Source of the DNA: Lysobacter sp. GX 14042
Lineage (GTDB): Bacteria; Pseudomonadota; Gammaproteobacteria; Xanthomonadales; Xanthomonadaceae
Direction: 5' to 3'
Length of the DNA: 64,000 nucleotides
NCBI RefSeq assembly: GCF_021390425.1
Contig: NZ_JAJUWY010000002.1
Coordinates: 310,001 to 374,000 of the forward strand
Part shown: positions 46,345-56,135 of the stretch, piece by piece
Layout of the letters: every line of letters begins with the position of its first letter
Numbering within the stretch: the first letter of the stretch is position 1
Made by a program: the position numbers and the translations under genes
The notes under the pieces: model-generated
Database searches by the model: none
Seen by the model: only the letters and a program-made list of their open reading frames with translations
What the model was told of the DNA's origin: nothing

Positions 46345-47919
46345 TCAGCGTGTCTCGTGCTTGACGTCCATCCCCGCGGCCTGCGACTCCGCCAGCTCGG
46401 CCGTTCCGGCCAGCTCGTCCTCGTCGCGCAGGGTATCCAGGTGCATCAGCTTCTTCACCAGCGGGGCGATCACCATCATCACCACGCCCACGCCCACCGC
46501 CAGCCAGCCGACGTTGGAGTAGACCTCCAGCACCTTCTCCGGACCCGCGCCCTCGCCGCCGGTCGCGGCCGAGATCAGGCCGGCGGCGAAGTTGCCGGTG
46601 GCCGAGGCGAAGAACCAGGTGCCCATGATCAGGCTGGCCATGTGCGCCGGCGTCAGCCGGTTCATCGCCGACAGGCCCACCGGCGACAGGCACAGCTCGC
46701 CCATGGTGTGGATCAGGTAGAGCAGGAAGATGAAGATCACCGGCGTGGCGCCCGCGACGGACGCGTGGGCCCCGGCCACCAGGGCCAGGAAGCCGGCACC
46801 CACCAGCACCACGCCGATGGCGAACTTCGCCGGGGTGGAGGGCTCCAGGCCGCGCTTGGCCAACGCCAGCCACAGCATCGCGAACAGCGGCGCCAGGGCG
46901 ATGATGTACATCGAGTTCAGCGACTGGAACATCGAGGCCGGGACTTCCCAGCCGAGGATGTGGCGGTCGACAGAGCGGTCGGTGAACAGGTTCAGCGATG
47001 CGCCGGCCTGCTCGAACAGCGCCCAGAACAGGATCGAACCGACGATCAGGTACAGCGCGGCGACGATGCGGTTGCGCTCCTCGCGCTCGAGCTTGAACAC
47101 CGCGGTGAGCAGCACGTACAGGACCAGGATCGCCCCCGCGACGCCGAGCAGGATGCCGACCAGCTCCTGGTGCTGGATCATGAACCAGACCAGGCCCACG
47201 GTCAGGAAGCTGAGGACGTAGAGCAGCCACTCGAACTTGATGCCGACCACCGGCGCGGCCAGCCGCGCCGGGTCGCGCGGCTCGCCGCGGCCCATCAGCA
47301 GCGGCTTGCCGATCACGAACACCACCAGGCCGAGCAGCATGCCCACGCCCGCCGCACCGAAGCCCCAGGCCCAGCCATAGGTCTGGCCCAGGTAACCGGC
47401 GATCAGCGAACCCAGCATCGCGCCGGTGTTGATGCCCATGTAGAAGATCGTGTACGCCGGGTCGCGGCGGATGTCGGTGCGCGGGTACAGCTGGCCGACC
47501 ATCACCGAGATGTTCGCCTTCAGGAAGCCCGAGCCGACGATGATGAACGACAGCGCCAGCCAGAAGATGTTGATCTCGGCCGCGGTCTGCCCGCCGTCGC
47601 CCTCGAAGGCCATCAGGAAGTGGCCGAAGGTCAGCAGCACGGCGCCGAACAGCACTGCCTTGCGCTGCCCCAGGTAGCGGTCGGCGAGGTAGCCGCCGAC
47701 GACCGGCGCGATGTACACCAGCGCCGTGTAGGCGCCGTAGATCACCGAGGCCTCGGAGTCCGAGAACATCCAGTGCTGCACGAGGTAGAAGATGAGCAGC
47801 CCGCGCATGCCGTAGTAGGAGAAGCGCTCCCACATCTCGGCGAAGAACAGTACGAACAGCCCGCGCGGATGGCCGAGGATCGTCTTCTGCTCCTCGGCTG
47901 CGTAAGGGTTAGTGGCCAC
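46345..47919 (-). CDS. POT-family proton-coupled peptide transporter
   Basis: A 524-residue membrane protein with about 14 hydrophobic segments. The POT signatures are LFFAEMWERFSYYGMRGLLI (ExxERF..YYG) in helix 1 and TIFYMGINTGAMLGSLIAGY (FYxxINxG) near helix 5. VVGGYLADRYLGQRKAVLFG is the conserved cytosolic loop and MGELCLSPVGLSAMNRLTPA the late motif. These symporters import di- and tripeptides. The start is a GTG at 47919 (ATNPYAAEEQ); the frame extends 63 bases further, but with no better site. It converges on marR. Confidence 0.92.
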   Translation of the reverse strand: MATNPYAAEEQKTILGHPRGLFVLFFAEMWERFSYYGMRGLLIFYLVQHWMFSDSEASVIYGAYTALVYIAPVVGGYLADRYLGQRKAVLFGAVLLTFGHFLMAFEGDGGQTAAEINIFWLALSFIIVGSGFLKANISVMVGQLYPRTDIRRDPAYTIFYMGINTGAMLGSLIAGYLGQTYGWAWGFGAAGVGMLLGLVVFVIGKPLLMGRGEPRDPARLAAPVVGIKFEWLLYVLSFLTVGLVWFMIQHQELVGILLGVAGAILVLYVLLTAVFKLEREERNRIVAALYLIVGSILFWALFEQAGASLNLFTDRSVDRHILGWEVPASMFQSLNSMYIIALAPLFAMLWLALAKRGLEPSTPAKFAIGVVLVGAGFLALVAGAHASVAGATPVIFIFLLYLIHTMGELCLSPVGLSAMNRLTPAHMASLIMGTWFFASATGNFAAGLISAATGGEGAGPEKVLEVYSNVGWLAVGVGVVMMVIAPLVKKLMHLDTLRDEDELAGTAELAESQAAGMDVKHETR

Positions 47920-48060
47920 TGGTTTGAGTACTCCCCGATGTTGGTACGGCAACCGGCGCCTGGCCGCGTGCCCTTGAATCAACCCCCGCGTGGGCCGGGG
48001 CGACGGTGAAACTTACCGCAACTTGTCCGGCACGGGGTGCCCGCCCCCGGTTCATCTGCC

Positions 48061-49638
48061 TCAACCGGCAGGCCAGGCATAACTGGAGCCGACTCCGAGC
48101 GGGAATCCCAGCGCCCAGAAGCCGACCAGGAACGCCGTCCACACCACCAGCAGGGTGATCGAGAACGGCAGCATCAGCGCCAGCAGGGTGCCGACGCCGG
48201 CGGATTTCACGTACTTCTGGCAGAACACCACGATCAGCGGGAAGTACGGCAGCAGCGGGGTGATGATGTTGGTGCTGGAGTCGCCGACCCGGTAGGCGGC
48301 CTGGGTGAGGTCGGGCGAGATCCCCAACTGCATCAGCATCGGCACCATGATCGCGCCGATCAACGCCCACTTGGCCGAGGCCGAACCGACCAGCAGGTTC
48401 ACCGCGGCCGACAGCAGCACGATGCCGACCAGGGTCAGCGACATGTGCAGGCCCATGGACTGCAGGGTGTTGGCGCCCTTGATGGCCAGCAGCACGCCGA
48501 GGTTGGACTGGCTGAAGGCGTAGATGAACTGCGCGGCGAAGAAGGCCATCACGATGTAATAGCCCATGCCGCTCATCGCCTTGCTCATTCCCTCGATGAT
48601 GTCGCGGTGGCTCTTCGCGGTACCGGCCACGTAGCCGTACACCACGCCCGGGATCAGGAAGAAGAGGAAGATCAGCGCGACGATCGACTGCATCAGCGGC
48701 GCGGTGAACGCCAGCAGCGGGCGGGTGCCCGGGGCAAGCGTTGCCGGATCGGCGGCCCAGGGGGTGCCCTCCGGCAGCAGGGTCAGCGCGAACAGCACGA
48801 TCGCGACCGCCATCGCCCCGACCGCCGCCCACAGGCCGCGGCGCTCGTTCGGCTCCAGCGGTTCCATGGTCGGCATGTCGCTGGCGTCCCCGTCCACCGC
48901 GGTGGCCTGCAGGCGGGGCTCGATGACCCTGTCGGTCAGGTACCAGCCCACCAGGACCACCAGCACGGTCGAGGCGCTGGTGAAGTAGAAGTTGTTGAGC
49001 GGGCTGATCTCCGCGGCCGGGGCGACGATGCGCGCCGCCTCCTGGGTCAGCGCCGCCAGCATCGGATCCAGGCTGGAGGGAATGAAGAACGTCGCCGAGA
49101 ACCCGCCCGACACCCCGGCAAAGGCCGCGGCGATGCCGGCCAACGGGTGCCGTCCTGCCGCGTAGAAGATCACCGCGCCCAGCGGGATCACCAGCACGTA
49201 GCCCGCGTCCACCGCGATGTGGCTCAGGATGCCCACGCCGATCAGCGCCGGGGTCAGCAGCAGCTTCGGGGTGATGCTCAGGATCGCGCGCAGCAGCGCG
49301 TTGATGAAGCCGGTGTGCTCGGCCACGCCGAGGCCCAGCATCGCCACCAGCACCACGCCCAAGGGCGCGAAGTTGACGAAGGTGCTGACCAGCGTGGCCA
49401 TGAATGCCGTCAGGCTGGCGCCCGAAAGCAGGTTGTTGATCACCACCGGGTCGCCGCTGCGCGGGTCGATCTCGCTGAAGCTGACGTTCGACAGCAACGC
49501 CGATATCGCCCAGGTGGCCAGCATCAGCAACAGGAACAGCACCGCCGGGTCCGGCAGGCGGTTGCCGACGCGCTCGACGCCATCGAGAAAGCGGGTGACG
49601 AAATTGCGCCGGGGCGCTGCGGGGACCTGCTGCTTCAT
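48061..49638 (-). CDS. AbgT-family transporter
   Basis: A 525-residue inner-membrane protein with about 11-13 hydrophobic segments. The AbgT fold is marked by NRLPDPAVLFLLLMLATWAI, LGVVLVAMLGLGVAEHTGFI, GILSHIAVDAGYVLVIPLGA, the helical hairpin AFAGVSGGFSATFFIPSSLD and DSSTNIITPLLPYFPLIVVF. Family members move p-aminobenzoyl-glutamate or export sulfonamides by proton exchange; the substrate here is unknown. It reads in the same direction as the downstream peptide transporter, with a 141-bp gap. Confidence 0.92.
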   Translation of the reverse strand: MKQQVPAAPRRNFVTRFLDGVERVGNRLPDPAVLFLLLMLATWAISALLSNVSFSEIDPRSGDPVVINNLLSGASLTAFMATLVSTFVNFAPLGVVLVAMLGLGVAEHTGFINALLRAILSITPKLLLTPALIGVGILSHIAVDAGYVLVIPLGAVIFYAAGRHPLAGIAAAFAGVSGGFSATFFIPSSLDPMLAALTQEAARIVAPAAEISPLNNFYFTSASTVLVVLVGWYLTDRVIEPRLQATAVDGDASDMPTMEPLEPNERRGLWAAVGAMAVAIVLFALTLLPEGTPWAADPATLAPGTRPLLAFTAPLMQSIVALIFLFFLIPGVVYGYVAGTAKSHRDIIEGMSKAMSGMGYYIVMAFFAAQFIYAFSQSNLGVLLAIKGANTLQSMGLHMSLTLVGIVLLSAAVNLLVGSASAKWALIGAIMVPMLMQLGISPDLTQAAYRVGDSSTNIITPLLPYFPLIVVFCQKYVKSAGVGTLLALMLPFSITLLVVWTAFLVGFWALGFPLGVGSSYAWPAG

Positions 49639-49722
49639 GCCGGCTCCTGGAGTCGACGGAATACGGATTCACCGCATCCTAACAGCGCCCTCACCTGCCC
49701 TGAACGCCTCCACGGCACCGGC

Positions 49723-50565
49723 CTACAGGCGGGTGCGTACCGCGAACAGCTCCGGGAAGAAGCTCAGCTCCAGCGCGCGGCGCAGGAAACCCACCCCCGA
49801 TGAACCGCCGGTCCCCTGCTTGAAGCCGATGATCCGCATCACCGTGCGCATGTGGCGGAAGCGCCACAACTGGAACTGGCTCTCCAGATCGACCAGGTCC
49901 TCGGCCAGGGCGTACTCGCGCCAGTAGCGGGCGGTGTCCTGGTAGATCGCCTCGAACACCGGCGACAGCTCCGGATCCTCGACGTGGGTGCGGGTCCAGT
50001 CGCGCTCCAGGTTGCGCTGCGGCACCGCATGGCCCCAGCGGGCCAGGTACAGCAGGAACTCGTCGTACAGGCTGGGCGCCTCGAGTACCGCGCGCAGGCG
50101 CTGCTGCCCGGCCGCGTCATGGGCGAACACCTTGAGCATGTCGGCATTCCGGTTGCCCAGCAGGAACTCGACGGTGCGGTACTGCAATGACTGGAAGCCG
50201 GACGAGGGGCCCAGCAGGTCACGGAACCCCATGTACTCGCTGGGGGTCAGGGTCTCCAGCACCGACCACTGCTCGGTCAGCTGGTGGAACACCTTCTTGC
50301 AGCGCGAGAGCACCTTCTGGCATTGCCAGACCTCGTCGCGCCGCAGGTGGGCGACGGCGGCGGACAGCTCGTGGATCACCAGCTTCAGCCACAGCTCGGA
50401 AGTCTGGTGCTGGATGATGAACAGCATCTCGTCGTGGTGCGAGGGTTCCGACACCGGCTGCTGGGCCGACAGCAGGCGCTCCAGCTGCAGGTAACCGCCA
50501 TAGCTCATCCGACCGGCCAGGTCGGTGTGGATGCCGGCCTCCAGGTCGCGCTGATTGCCGTGCAT
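49723..50565 (-). CDS. tdo: Tryptophan 2,3-dioxygenase
   Basis: A 280-residue haem enzyme cleaving the indole ring of L-tryptophan to N-formylkynurenine, first step of the kynurenine route. Motifs: [20 protein letters not shown] (active-site His), [19 protein letters not shown] (substrate Arg), [20 protein letters not shown] (haem-ligand His) and [15 protein letters not shown]. The start at 50565 ([16 protein letters not shown]) matches the xanthomonad N-terminus; an ATG ten codons upstream is also possible. No other kynurenine gene is in the window. Confidence 0.96.
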   Translation of the reverse strand: MHGNQRDLEAGIHTDLAGRMSYGGYLQLERLLSAQQPVSEPSHHDEMLFIIQHQTSELWLKLVIHELSAAVAHLRRDEVWQCQKVLSRCKKVFHQLTEQWSVLETLTPSEYMGFRDLLGPSSGFQSLQYRTVEFLLGNRNADMLKVFAHDAAGQQRLRAVLEAPSLYDEFLLYLARWGHAVPQRNLERDWTRTHVEDPELSPVFEAIYQDTARYWREYALAEDLVDLESQFQLWRFRHMRTVMRIIGFKQGTGGSSGVGFLRRALELSFFPELFAVRTRL

Positions 50566-50670
50566 GCCGTCGTGCCGGTCCTCTTCAGTCCTCATCCCGC
50601 GTCCCCGGAGTCGTCCACTGCTGCAAGGCCGAAGCGTAACGCACCCGGTACTGTCATCCCCCACAACGTC

Positions 50671-50690
50671 ATTCCCGCGTACGCGGGAAT
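50671..50690. repeat. Dispersed palindrome between tdo and vgrG
   Basis: ATTCCCGCGTACGCGGGAAT with a GACGG tail. It is the last copy of this family in the window; none occurs inside the vgrG island that follows. Confidence 0.85.
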
Positions 50691-50797
50691 GACGGGTCGT
50701 GGTGCCCGGAAACACAGCCTTTCCCCGCCCTGATATGCTCGACCACTGTGGGCCCTGATGGGCCGCACATCACCAAACGGATTTGGGATCGAACGCC

Positions 50798-53356
50798 ATG
50801 GACAGCGTCCTTTCCAGGCTTCCGGCCGCGGTGCCGGGCGCCCTGCCCTCGCAGCGCGACCGCCTGGTCGAGATCGACACCGGGCCCGGCAATGTCTTCG
50901 TTGCCGAGCGCTTCAGCGGCCGCGAGGCGGTCTGCGAAGACTTCCGCTTCCAGGTCGACTGCCTTTCCACCCATGCCTTTCTCGATCCGGGCCCGTTGCT
51001 TGGCCGCGCGGTGACCCTGCGCCTGCGCAGGGCGGATGGCCGTCACCGCCACTGGCACGGCCACTGCACCCGGGTGCTTGAATTGGGCAGCGACGGCGGC
51101 CTGGCCCGCTACCGGCTGGTGGTCGAGCCCTGGACCGCGTTCCTGCACCTGCGCCGCAACGCCCTGATATTCCAGGACCTGGATGCGCTGGACGTGCTCG
51201 AACGGATACTCGACGACTACCCGCAGGCGGCGTTGCGGGTCGACGTCGGCCGGACCCTGCCCAGGCCGCCGGTCACCACCCAGTACCGCGAGAGCGACCA
51301 CGCCTTCGTCTTCCGCCTGCTGGCCGGGGCGGGATTGGCATGGCGCTTCGAGCACGCGCAGGCCGCCATCGAGGATGGCGCACCACTGCACACGCTGGTG
51401 GTCTACGACCAGGATGCCGACGCCGTAGCGGCCGACCCGCCCGCGTTGCGCTTCCACCGTAGCGACATCACCGAGGCGCACGACGCGATCAGCCACTTCG
51501 CCGAGCAGCGCCAGGCCACCGCCAACGCGGTCACCGCGGCCAGTTGGCAGCCGGACCAGGTCGAGGCGATGGCCGCGAGCGTGGAAGCCGGACCGGCGGG
51601 CCCGCACCTGCCTGCCCGCGAGGTATACGAGGTGCCGGGCAGCGGCCGCTTCGAGCAGCGCGACCAGGCCGAAACCTTTGCCGGCCTGCGGCTGGACGCC
51701 CTGCGCCTGCCACGGCGCCTGCACGCCGGGGCCGGCAGCGGGCGCGGGCTGGCGGCCGGTGCGGTGTTCACGCTGCTGCAGCATCCGGGCCTTTCCGGAC
51801 AGCAGTTCGTGCCACTGGCCGTCGAGCATGTCGCGGCGAACAACCTGGGCAGCGGCATCGTCGAGCTGCTGGATGCACCCGACCTGGAGCGCGGCAGCTA
51901 CCGCAACCGTTTCCTTGCGGTACCCGCGGCGACCGCGATCGTTCCGAACCCGGTCGCAAAGCCGACCGCAGCGGGGATGCAGACCGCCCGCGTCGTCGGA
52001 CTGCCGGACACGGCCGTGACCTCCACCCGCGACCACCAGGTGCGGATCCAGTTTCCCTGGCAACGCGGTCCCCGGCCGAACCCCGGTGGGCTGGCCGACA
52101 CCGGCTCCGCGGCATTCCCCGACGGCCATGCCCCGGGCGACCACACCAGTGGTACCTGGGTGCGGGTGGCCGAATGGGTCGCCGGCCCGAACTGGGGCAG
52201 CCATGCCCTGCCCCGCATCGGCAGCGAGGTGCTGGTCGAGTTCCTGCACGGCGACATCGACCGGCCGGTCATCACCGGCCAGCTGTACAACGGCGCGGTC
52301 GCCCCGCCGTTCGCACTCGCGGACGCGAGCAACCACCCGGGGACGATCGCCGGCCTGCACACGCAGTCACTGGATGGCGGCGGAACGCAGCAATGGCTGG
52401 TGGACGACGCGACGGGACAGCTCCGCCAGCGCCTGCACACCAGCCTGGCCGACAGCCGGCTGGAACTGGGCTACCTGGTCGAGCACGACAACGCCACCCG
52501 CGGCGGCCTGCGCGGGCAGGGCTTCGACTTCGCCACCTTGGGCTGGGCCAACCTGCGCGCCGCCCGCGGCGTGTTGCTGTCGACCACCGCCCGGCCCGGC
52601 GCGACCTCCACCCAGCTGGACGCGAACGAAGCCGTCGCCCAGCTCAGGGGGGCCGAGCTCACCGCGCAAGCTCTGAGCGATGCAGCCGAAGGCAGCGGGG
52701 TCGCCCCGCTCACGGCCAATACGGCGCAATCGGATTTCGTCGCCGCCGTAGACCCGGAGCAGGACGGCCGCTACGCCGGCGCCATCGCCGGGCAGCCGGC
52801 GACGAAACCGGCCGGCGACCAGCGCCAAGGCGGCGCCCCGGTGGAGTGCTTCGCCCGGCCGGTACTGCTGGCCGAGTCCCCGGACGCCATCGCCCTTGCC
52901 ACCGACGCCAGCGCCGTCGCCCACGCTAGCGGCAACCTGCACATCACCGCCCAGCAGGACCTGCACCTGGTCGCCGGGCAAACCTTTGCCGGAGTGAGTG
53001 GAGGACACCTGGCCCTGTTCGCCCAGCGAGGCCCGCTCAAGGCGATCGCGGCAAACGGCCCGCTGAGCCTGCAGGCGCATGCGGGGCCGCTGGAGTTGCT
53101 GGCGGACCGATCGGTGAGCATCACCGCCACCGACGAGCGAATCGACGTACTGGCCAAGGAGAAGATCGTCCTGCAGGCGGGGCAGGCACGGGTCACGCTG
53201 GAGGGCGGCGACATCACCTTTGCCTGCCCGGGTACGTTCACGGTGAAGGCGGGGCAATTGCCGTTCAAGGGGGGCAACAGTGGGGATGTCCGGCTGTCGC
53301 TGCCCGACGGCCTGCTGAAGCTGGAGCCGGATCGGATGCTGGATTTCTCCGGTTGA
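50798..53356 (+). CDS. vgrG: Type VI secretion tip protein VgrG
   Basis: An 852-residue VgrG spike protein. Residues about 1-400 are the gp27-like part (FQVDCLSTHAFLDPGPLLGR, LDALDVLERILDDYPQAALR and YRESDHAFVFRLLAGAGLAW). About 400-520 is the gp5-like OB region (DHQVRIQFPWQRGPRPNPGG, WVRVAEWVAGPNWGSHALPR and GSEVLVEFLHGDIDRPVITG). The C-terminal third (about 640-790) is the DUF2345-type needle (GNLHITAQQDLHLVAGQTFA, LELLADRSVSITATDERIDV), ending in a short unique tail. It trimerises as the puncturing tip of the type VI apparatus and carries effectors. No other type VI structural gene is nearby, so it is an orphan tip. A TATGCT at 50734 may be its -10. The next gene starts 25 bp downstream. 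Confidence 0.95.
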   Translation: MDSVLSRLPAAVPGALPSQRDRLVEIDTGPGNVFVAERFSGREAVCEDFRFQVDCLSTHAFLDPGPLLGRAVTLRLRRADGRHRHWHGHCTRVLELGSDGGLARYRLVVEPWTAFLHLRRNALIFQDLDALDVLERILDDYPQAALRVDVGRTLPRPPVTTQYRESDHAFVFRLLAGAGLAWRFEHAQAAIEDGAPLHTLVVYDQDADAVAADPPALRFHRSDITEAHDAISHFAEQRQATANAVTAASWQPDQVEAMAASVEAGPAGPHLPAREVYEVPGSGRFEQRDQAETFAGLRLDALRLPRRLHAGAGSGRGLAAGAVFTLLQHPGLSGQQFVPLAVEHVAANNLGSGIVELLDAPDLERGSYRNRFLAVPAATAIVPNPVAKPTAAGMQTARVVGLPDTAVTSTRDHQVRIQFPWQRGPRPNPGGLADTGSAAFPDGHAPGDHTSGTWVRVAEWVAGPNWGSHALPRIGSEVLVEFLHGDIDRPVITGQLYNGAVAPPFALADASNHPGTIAGLHTQSLDGGGTQQWLVDDATGQLRQRLHTSLADSRLELGYLVEHDNATRGGLRGQGFDFATLGWANLRAARGVLLSTTARPGATSTQLDANEAVAQLRGAELTAQALSDAAEGSGVAPLTANTAQSDFVAAVDPEQDGRYAGAIAGQPATKPAGDQRQGGAPVECFARPVLLAESPDAIALATDASAVAHASGNLHITAQQDLHLVAGQTFAGVSGGHLALFAQRGPLKAIAANGPLSLQAHAGPLELLADRSVSITATDERIDVLAKEKIVLQAGQARVTLEGGDITFACPGTFTVKAGQLPFKGGNSGDVRLSLPDGLLKLEPDRMLDFSG

Positions 53357-53381
53357 TCACAACGCAGACAAGGACGCCTGC

Positions 53382-56135
53382 ATGAGTAGGTCCAAAGGCG
53401 CGCCAGCGCCCACGACAAAATTCGCCTATCCCTTCGCCATTTCCCAGGCAGACGACGCGACCGTGCCCGAGTCAGAAAGCGCGGAAACGTACTTCAGGGC
53501 ACTGGCACGCGCGGAAGACGGATTTTTCCCGATCGGTGCCAATGGTCAGTGGCATGGCGGTCTCCATTTTGGTCGCGAAACCGGCGCTACCCTCGACCAG
53601 GATGCGGGCGTGCGGTGCATTGCGGATGGCGAGGTTCTCGCCTACCGCATCGACGACGAGTATCCCGTCGTCGAGTACAGCAGCCGGGCGCCAGCCCGGT
53701 ATTCCACGGGCTTTGTGCTGGTTCGTCACCGGTTGCAGCTTCCCGCAATACCCAGGATCGACCGGGACCACAAGGCCACGGCTGGTGCCGATGCGGCATC
53801 GCAGGCGCTGGCTGAGCCTTCACTGGTGTTCTACAGCCTGTACATGCACCTGCAGAACTGGAAGGCTTACTCCACCGACATCGGCTACAAGCGGCCAGCC
53901 TTCTGGGACGGCGCGGAGGAGTACGTCGTCGGCGAGAAGGCCCGGGACAACGAAGAAAGGCTCGCACCCGGGGTAACTGGCCTGAGGGTGCGCGATGCAA
54001 GTCATCGGCCGATCGCCCTGCTTCCACGCGGCACGCGGCTGACGCTGGGAGCGTCCGTGGGCAGTCACGCGGGGTTCCACGCGATCTCAGGAATTATAAG
54101 GGGGAACACTGTTCCCGCCGGACGGCACGTCGGACGTGTCTACCTGCCGGAGCTGGATCGGCTCACCACGCCCAGCGCCATGGGCACCGTCGTCGTGCTG
54201 AAGGAGCCCGCTGCGATCATGGCCGGCGAACTGGTCGGCCATCCCGGCGAGTACCAGCGACATGGCGACATGGATCCGTTTGCTGCGTCGAGGGCCAACC
54301 GCCCCTTGGTCCAGGTCGATGTCTTCACCGGAGACGACTTGGAGGCCTTCATCGGCGAGAGTCGCGCACGTGATGCGCAACTCGACGCGAAGCAAAAGAC
54401 CTTCCTGCACATAAGGTGCGGCGCCCGACTCGTTCAACCGACGGCGCCGGACATCGAGCTTGCCGTCGGTGAGGCGGCGGTGTGTGTCGGAAGCAATGCC
54501 GGCGAACGCTGGGCGAAAGGCACTCGCGGCACTATCCATACCGTTGAGCGAAGCATGTTGACGGGCTTTACTCCGGCGACCCGTGCCTACGCCGACGGCC
54601 GACTGTTCATCTCGGCCGTACGTCCGGACGACGGAAGCGAAATCACGCTTGAGCAGTACAACGCATTGTCCGCGGCCAACAAAGCCGGTTATAGCTACCG
54701 CAAGGTCCTGGAGCCCGCCGGCGAAGACGTCTGGGTGGACGGCCAGGCCACAAACGCATCGAACCCGATCTACGGCCCTGCCTTCGTGTGGTCGGACTTC
54801 CCCCTGAAGCTGGCCAACGCCTCCGATCCGGTGGTGTCGCATTCCCGCGTACTCAGGGCCAGATCGGTCGAAGCCACCGCCTTGGAGGCGGATGGGACCC
54901 GCTGGTTCCGTGCTACCGCTGGAGGAGGATCGGCTGGGACGATGGAGGGATGGGTGCGGGAGAAGGATCACCCCAACGTTGCGCTTTGCTCGCCTTGGGC
55001 ATGGCCCGGCTTCGTGCTGATGGACGCCGGCACACTACAGCCGAAAGATCTCTATGCCCGCGCGATCATCCGGGACCCTCAGGCCACGGCGAGTGAGCAG
55101 AAGCAGCTGGAGTCGCTGACCCAGAGCGCGGAGCAAAGTCCGCTGTTCGACTCCCTCTGCGCTGCAATCGATGCCGATGGTAAGGATGGCATCACGCCTT
55201 TGGAGCTGCGCCGCGCGCTCGGCAAGCCATGGCTGGCGCAGGCACTGTCGCACCTGGTGATCAAGCACCACAGCGAGTGGGCGGGACCGATGGATCGCTG
55301 GGATGCGATTGACGAGCTGATTCCCAGTTCTAGGAGGGAAGACTGGGAGCAGGAGAAGGGGCGGATCAAGACGCTGCAGTTCTGGGGCGACATTAAGAGC
55401 AAGAGTGGATTCCCGACTCAAGGCAGAGTGCAGCACCTACACCCCATCGGCTTGATCGCAAACTTCGCGTGCAGCTGTCGATTCTTGAATGTCAACACAT
55501 TCATGGACATCTATAGGACCAGACATGGAGAGTTCGGGAACTCCTCGGGGAAGCAACTAGACGCGGCATCTGAACAGCACCTCCGCGTCCTGATAGAGGG
55601 AATCGTCAACTATTATGCCTCTACGGGGCAGGAATATTTCATTCCCCATGTGGCATACATGCTGGCTACGGCACGTCACGAAACGCTGTGGCGCGAGACA
55701 TATTTTGAGCCTAGGACAGAAGGAGGACCGCACTCATACTTCAACAAGTACGATCCTGTTCTTGCGGGCACGCGGGCTCACAAGGATCGAGCGGTGCGTA
55801 TGGGGAACACGAAAGAAGGCGATGGTTACAAGTACCGCGGCAGGGGATATGTCCAGCTGACCTGGAAGGTCAAATACCAGCTGTGTGGCGACCACCTCGG
55901 CATAGATCTGGCCCAGCGACCCGACCTTGCATTGGAGCCTGAGCATGCCGCCGGCTGCATGATCCACGGCATGTTTTCAGGAGTATTCACAGGCCGCAGA
56001 ATCACCCGGTACATCAATGAAGCAGCCACCGACTACTTCAACGCCCGGCGTGTGATCAACGGAACCGATAAGGCCGCAGTCATTCAAGCCTACGCGGAGC
56101 TATTTGAAGATATTCTTGAGGCATCTAGATGCTAG
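53382..56135 (+). CDS. Candidate type VI effector: degenerate LytM-like, EF-hand-like and GH19-like lysozyme domains
   Basis: A 917-residue protein with no signal peptide, 25 bp after vgrG. Residues about 48-320 resemble an M23/LytM fold (WHGGLHFGRETGA, FYSLYMHLQNWKA, MAGELVGHPGEY), but the final metal motif is replaced by PLVQVDVF (308-315), so this domain is probably not a working peptidase. An SH3-like stretch lies about 340-400. An EF-hand-like loop DADGKDGITPLE is at 597-608. Residues about 735-917 look like a GH19/lysozyme domain: LATARHETLWRETYFEP with probable catalytic E767, then YKYRGRGYVQLTWKVKYQ (818-832). I infer a muramidase delivered by VgrG. Base composition is lower in GC than in neighbouring operons, suggesting acquisition. 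The last 7 bp overlap the next gene. Confidence 0.8.
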   Translation: MSRSKGAPAPTTKFAYPFAISQADDATVPESESAETYFRALARAEDGFFPIGANGQWHGGLHFGRETGATLDQDAGVRCIADGEVLAYRIDDEYPVVEYSSRAPARYSTGFVLVRHRLQLPAIPRIDRDHKATAGADAASQALAEPSLVFYSLYMHLQNWKAYSTDIGYKRPAFWDGAEEYVVGEKARDNEERLAPGVTGLRVRDASHRPIALLPRGTRLTLGASVGSHAGFHAISGIIRGNTVPAGRHVGRVYLPELDRLTTPSAMGTVVVLKEPAAIMAGELVGHPGEYQRHGDMDPFAASRANRPLVQVDVFTGDDLEAFIGESRARDAQLDAKQKTFLHIRCGARLVQPTAPDIELAVGEAAVCVGSNAGERWAKGTRGTIHTVERSMLTGFTPATRAYADGRLFISAVRPDDGSEITLEQYNALSAANKAGYSYRKVLEPAGEDVWVDGQATNASNPIYGPAFVWSDFPLKLANASDPVVSHSRVLRARSVEATALEADGTRWFRATAGGGSAGTMEGWVREKDHPNVALCSPWAWPGFVLMDAGTLQPKDLYARAIIRDPQATASEQKQLESLTQSAEQSPLFDSLCAAIDADGKDGITPLELRRALGKPWLAQALSHLVIKHHSEWAGPMDRWDAIDELIPSSRREDWEQEKGRIKTLQFWGDIKSKSGFPTQGRVQHLHPIGLIANFACSCRFLNVNTFMDIYRTRHGEFGNSSGKQLDAASEQHLRVLIEGIVNYYASTGQEYFIPHVAYMLATARHETLWRETYFEPRTEGGPHSYFNKYDPVLAGTRAHKDRAVRMGNTKEGDGYKYRGRGYVQLTWKVKYQLCGDHLGIDLAQRPDLALEPEHAAGCMIHGMFSGVFTGRRITRYINEAATDYFNARRVINGTDKAAVIQAYAELFEDILEASRC

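Noticed and set aside
50668-53418. Minus-strand frames opposite vgrG (up to 563 codons)
   Set aside because: Shadow frames of a GC-rich VgrG gene; no domains.
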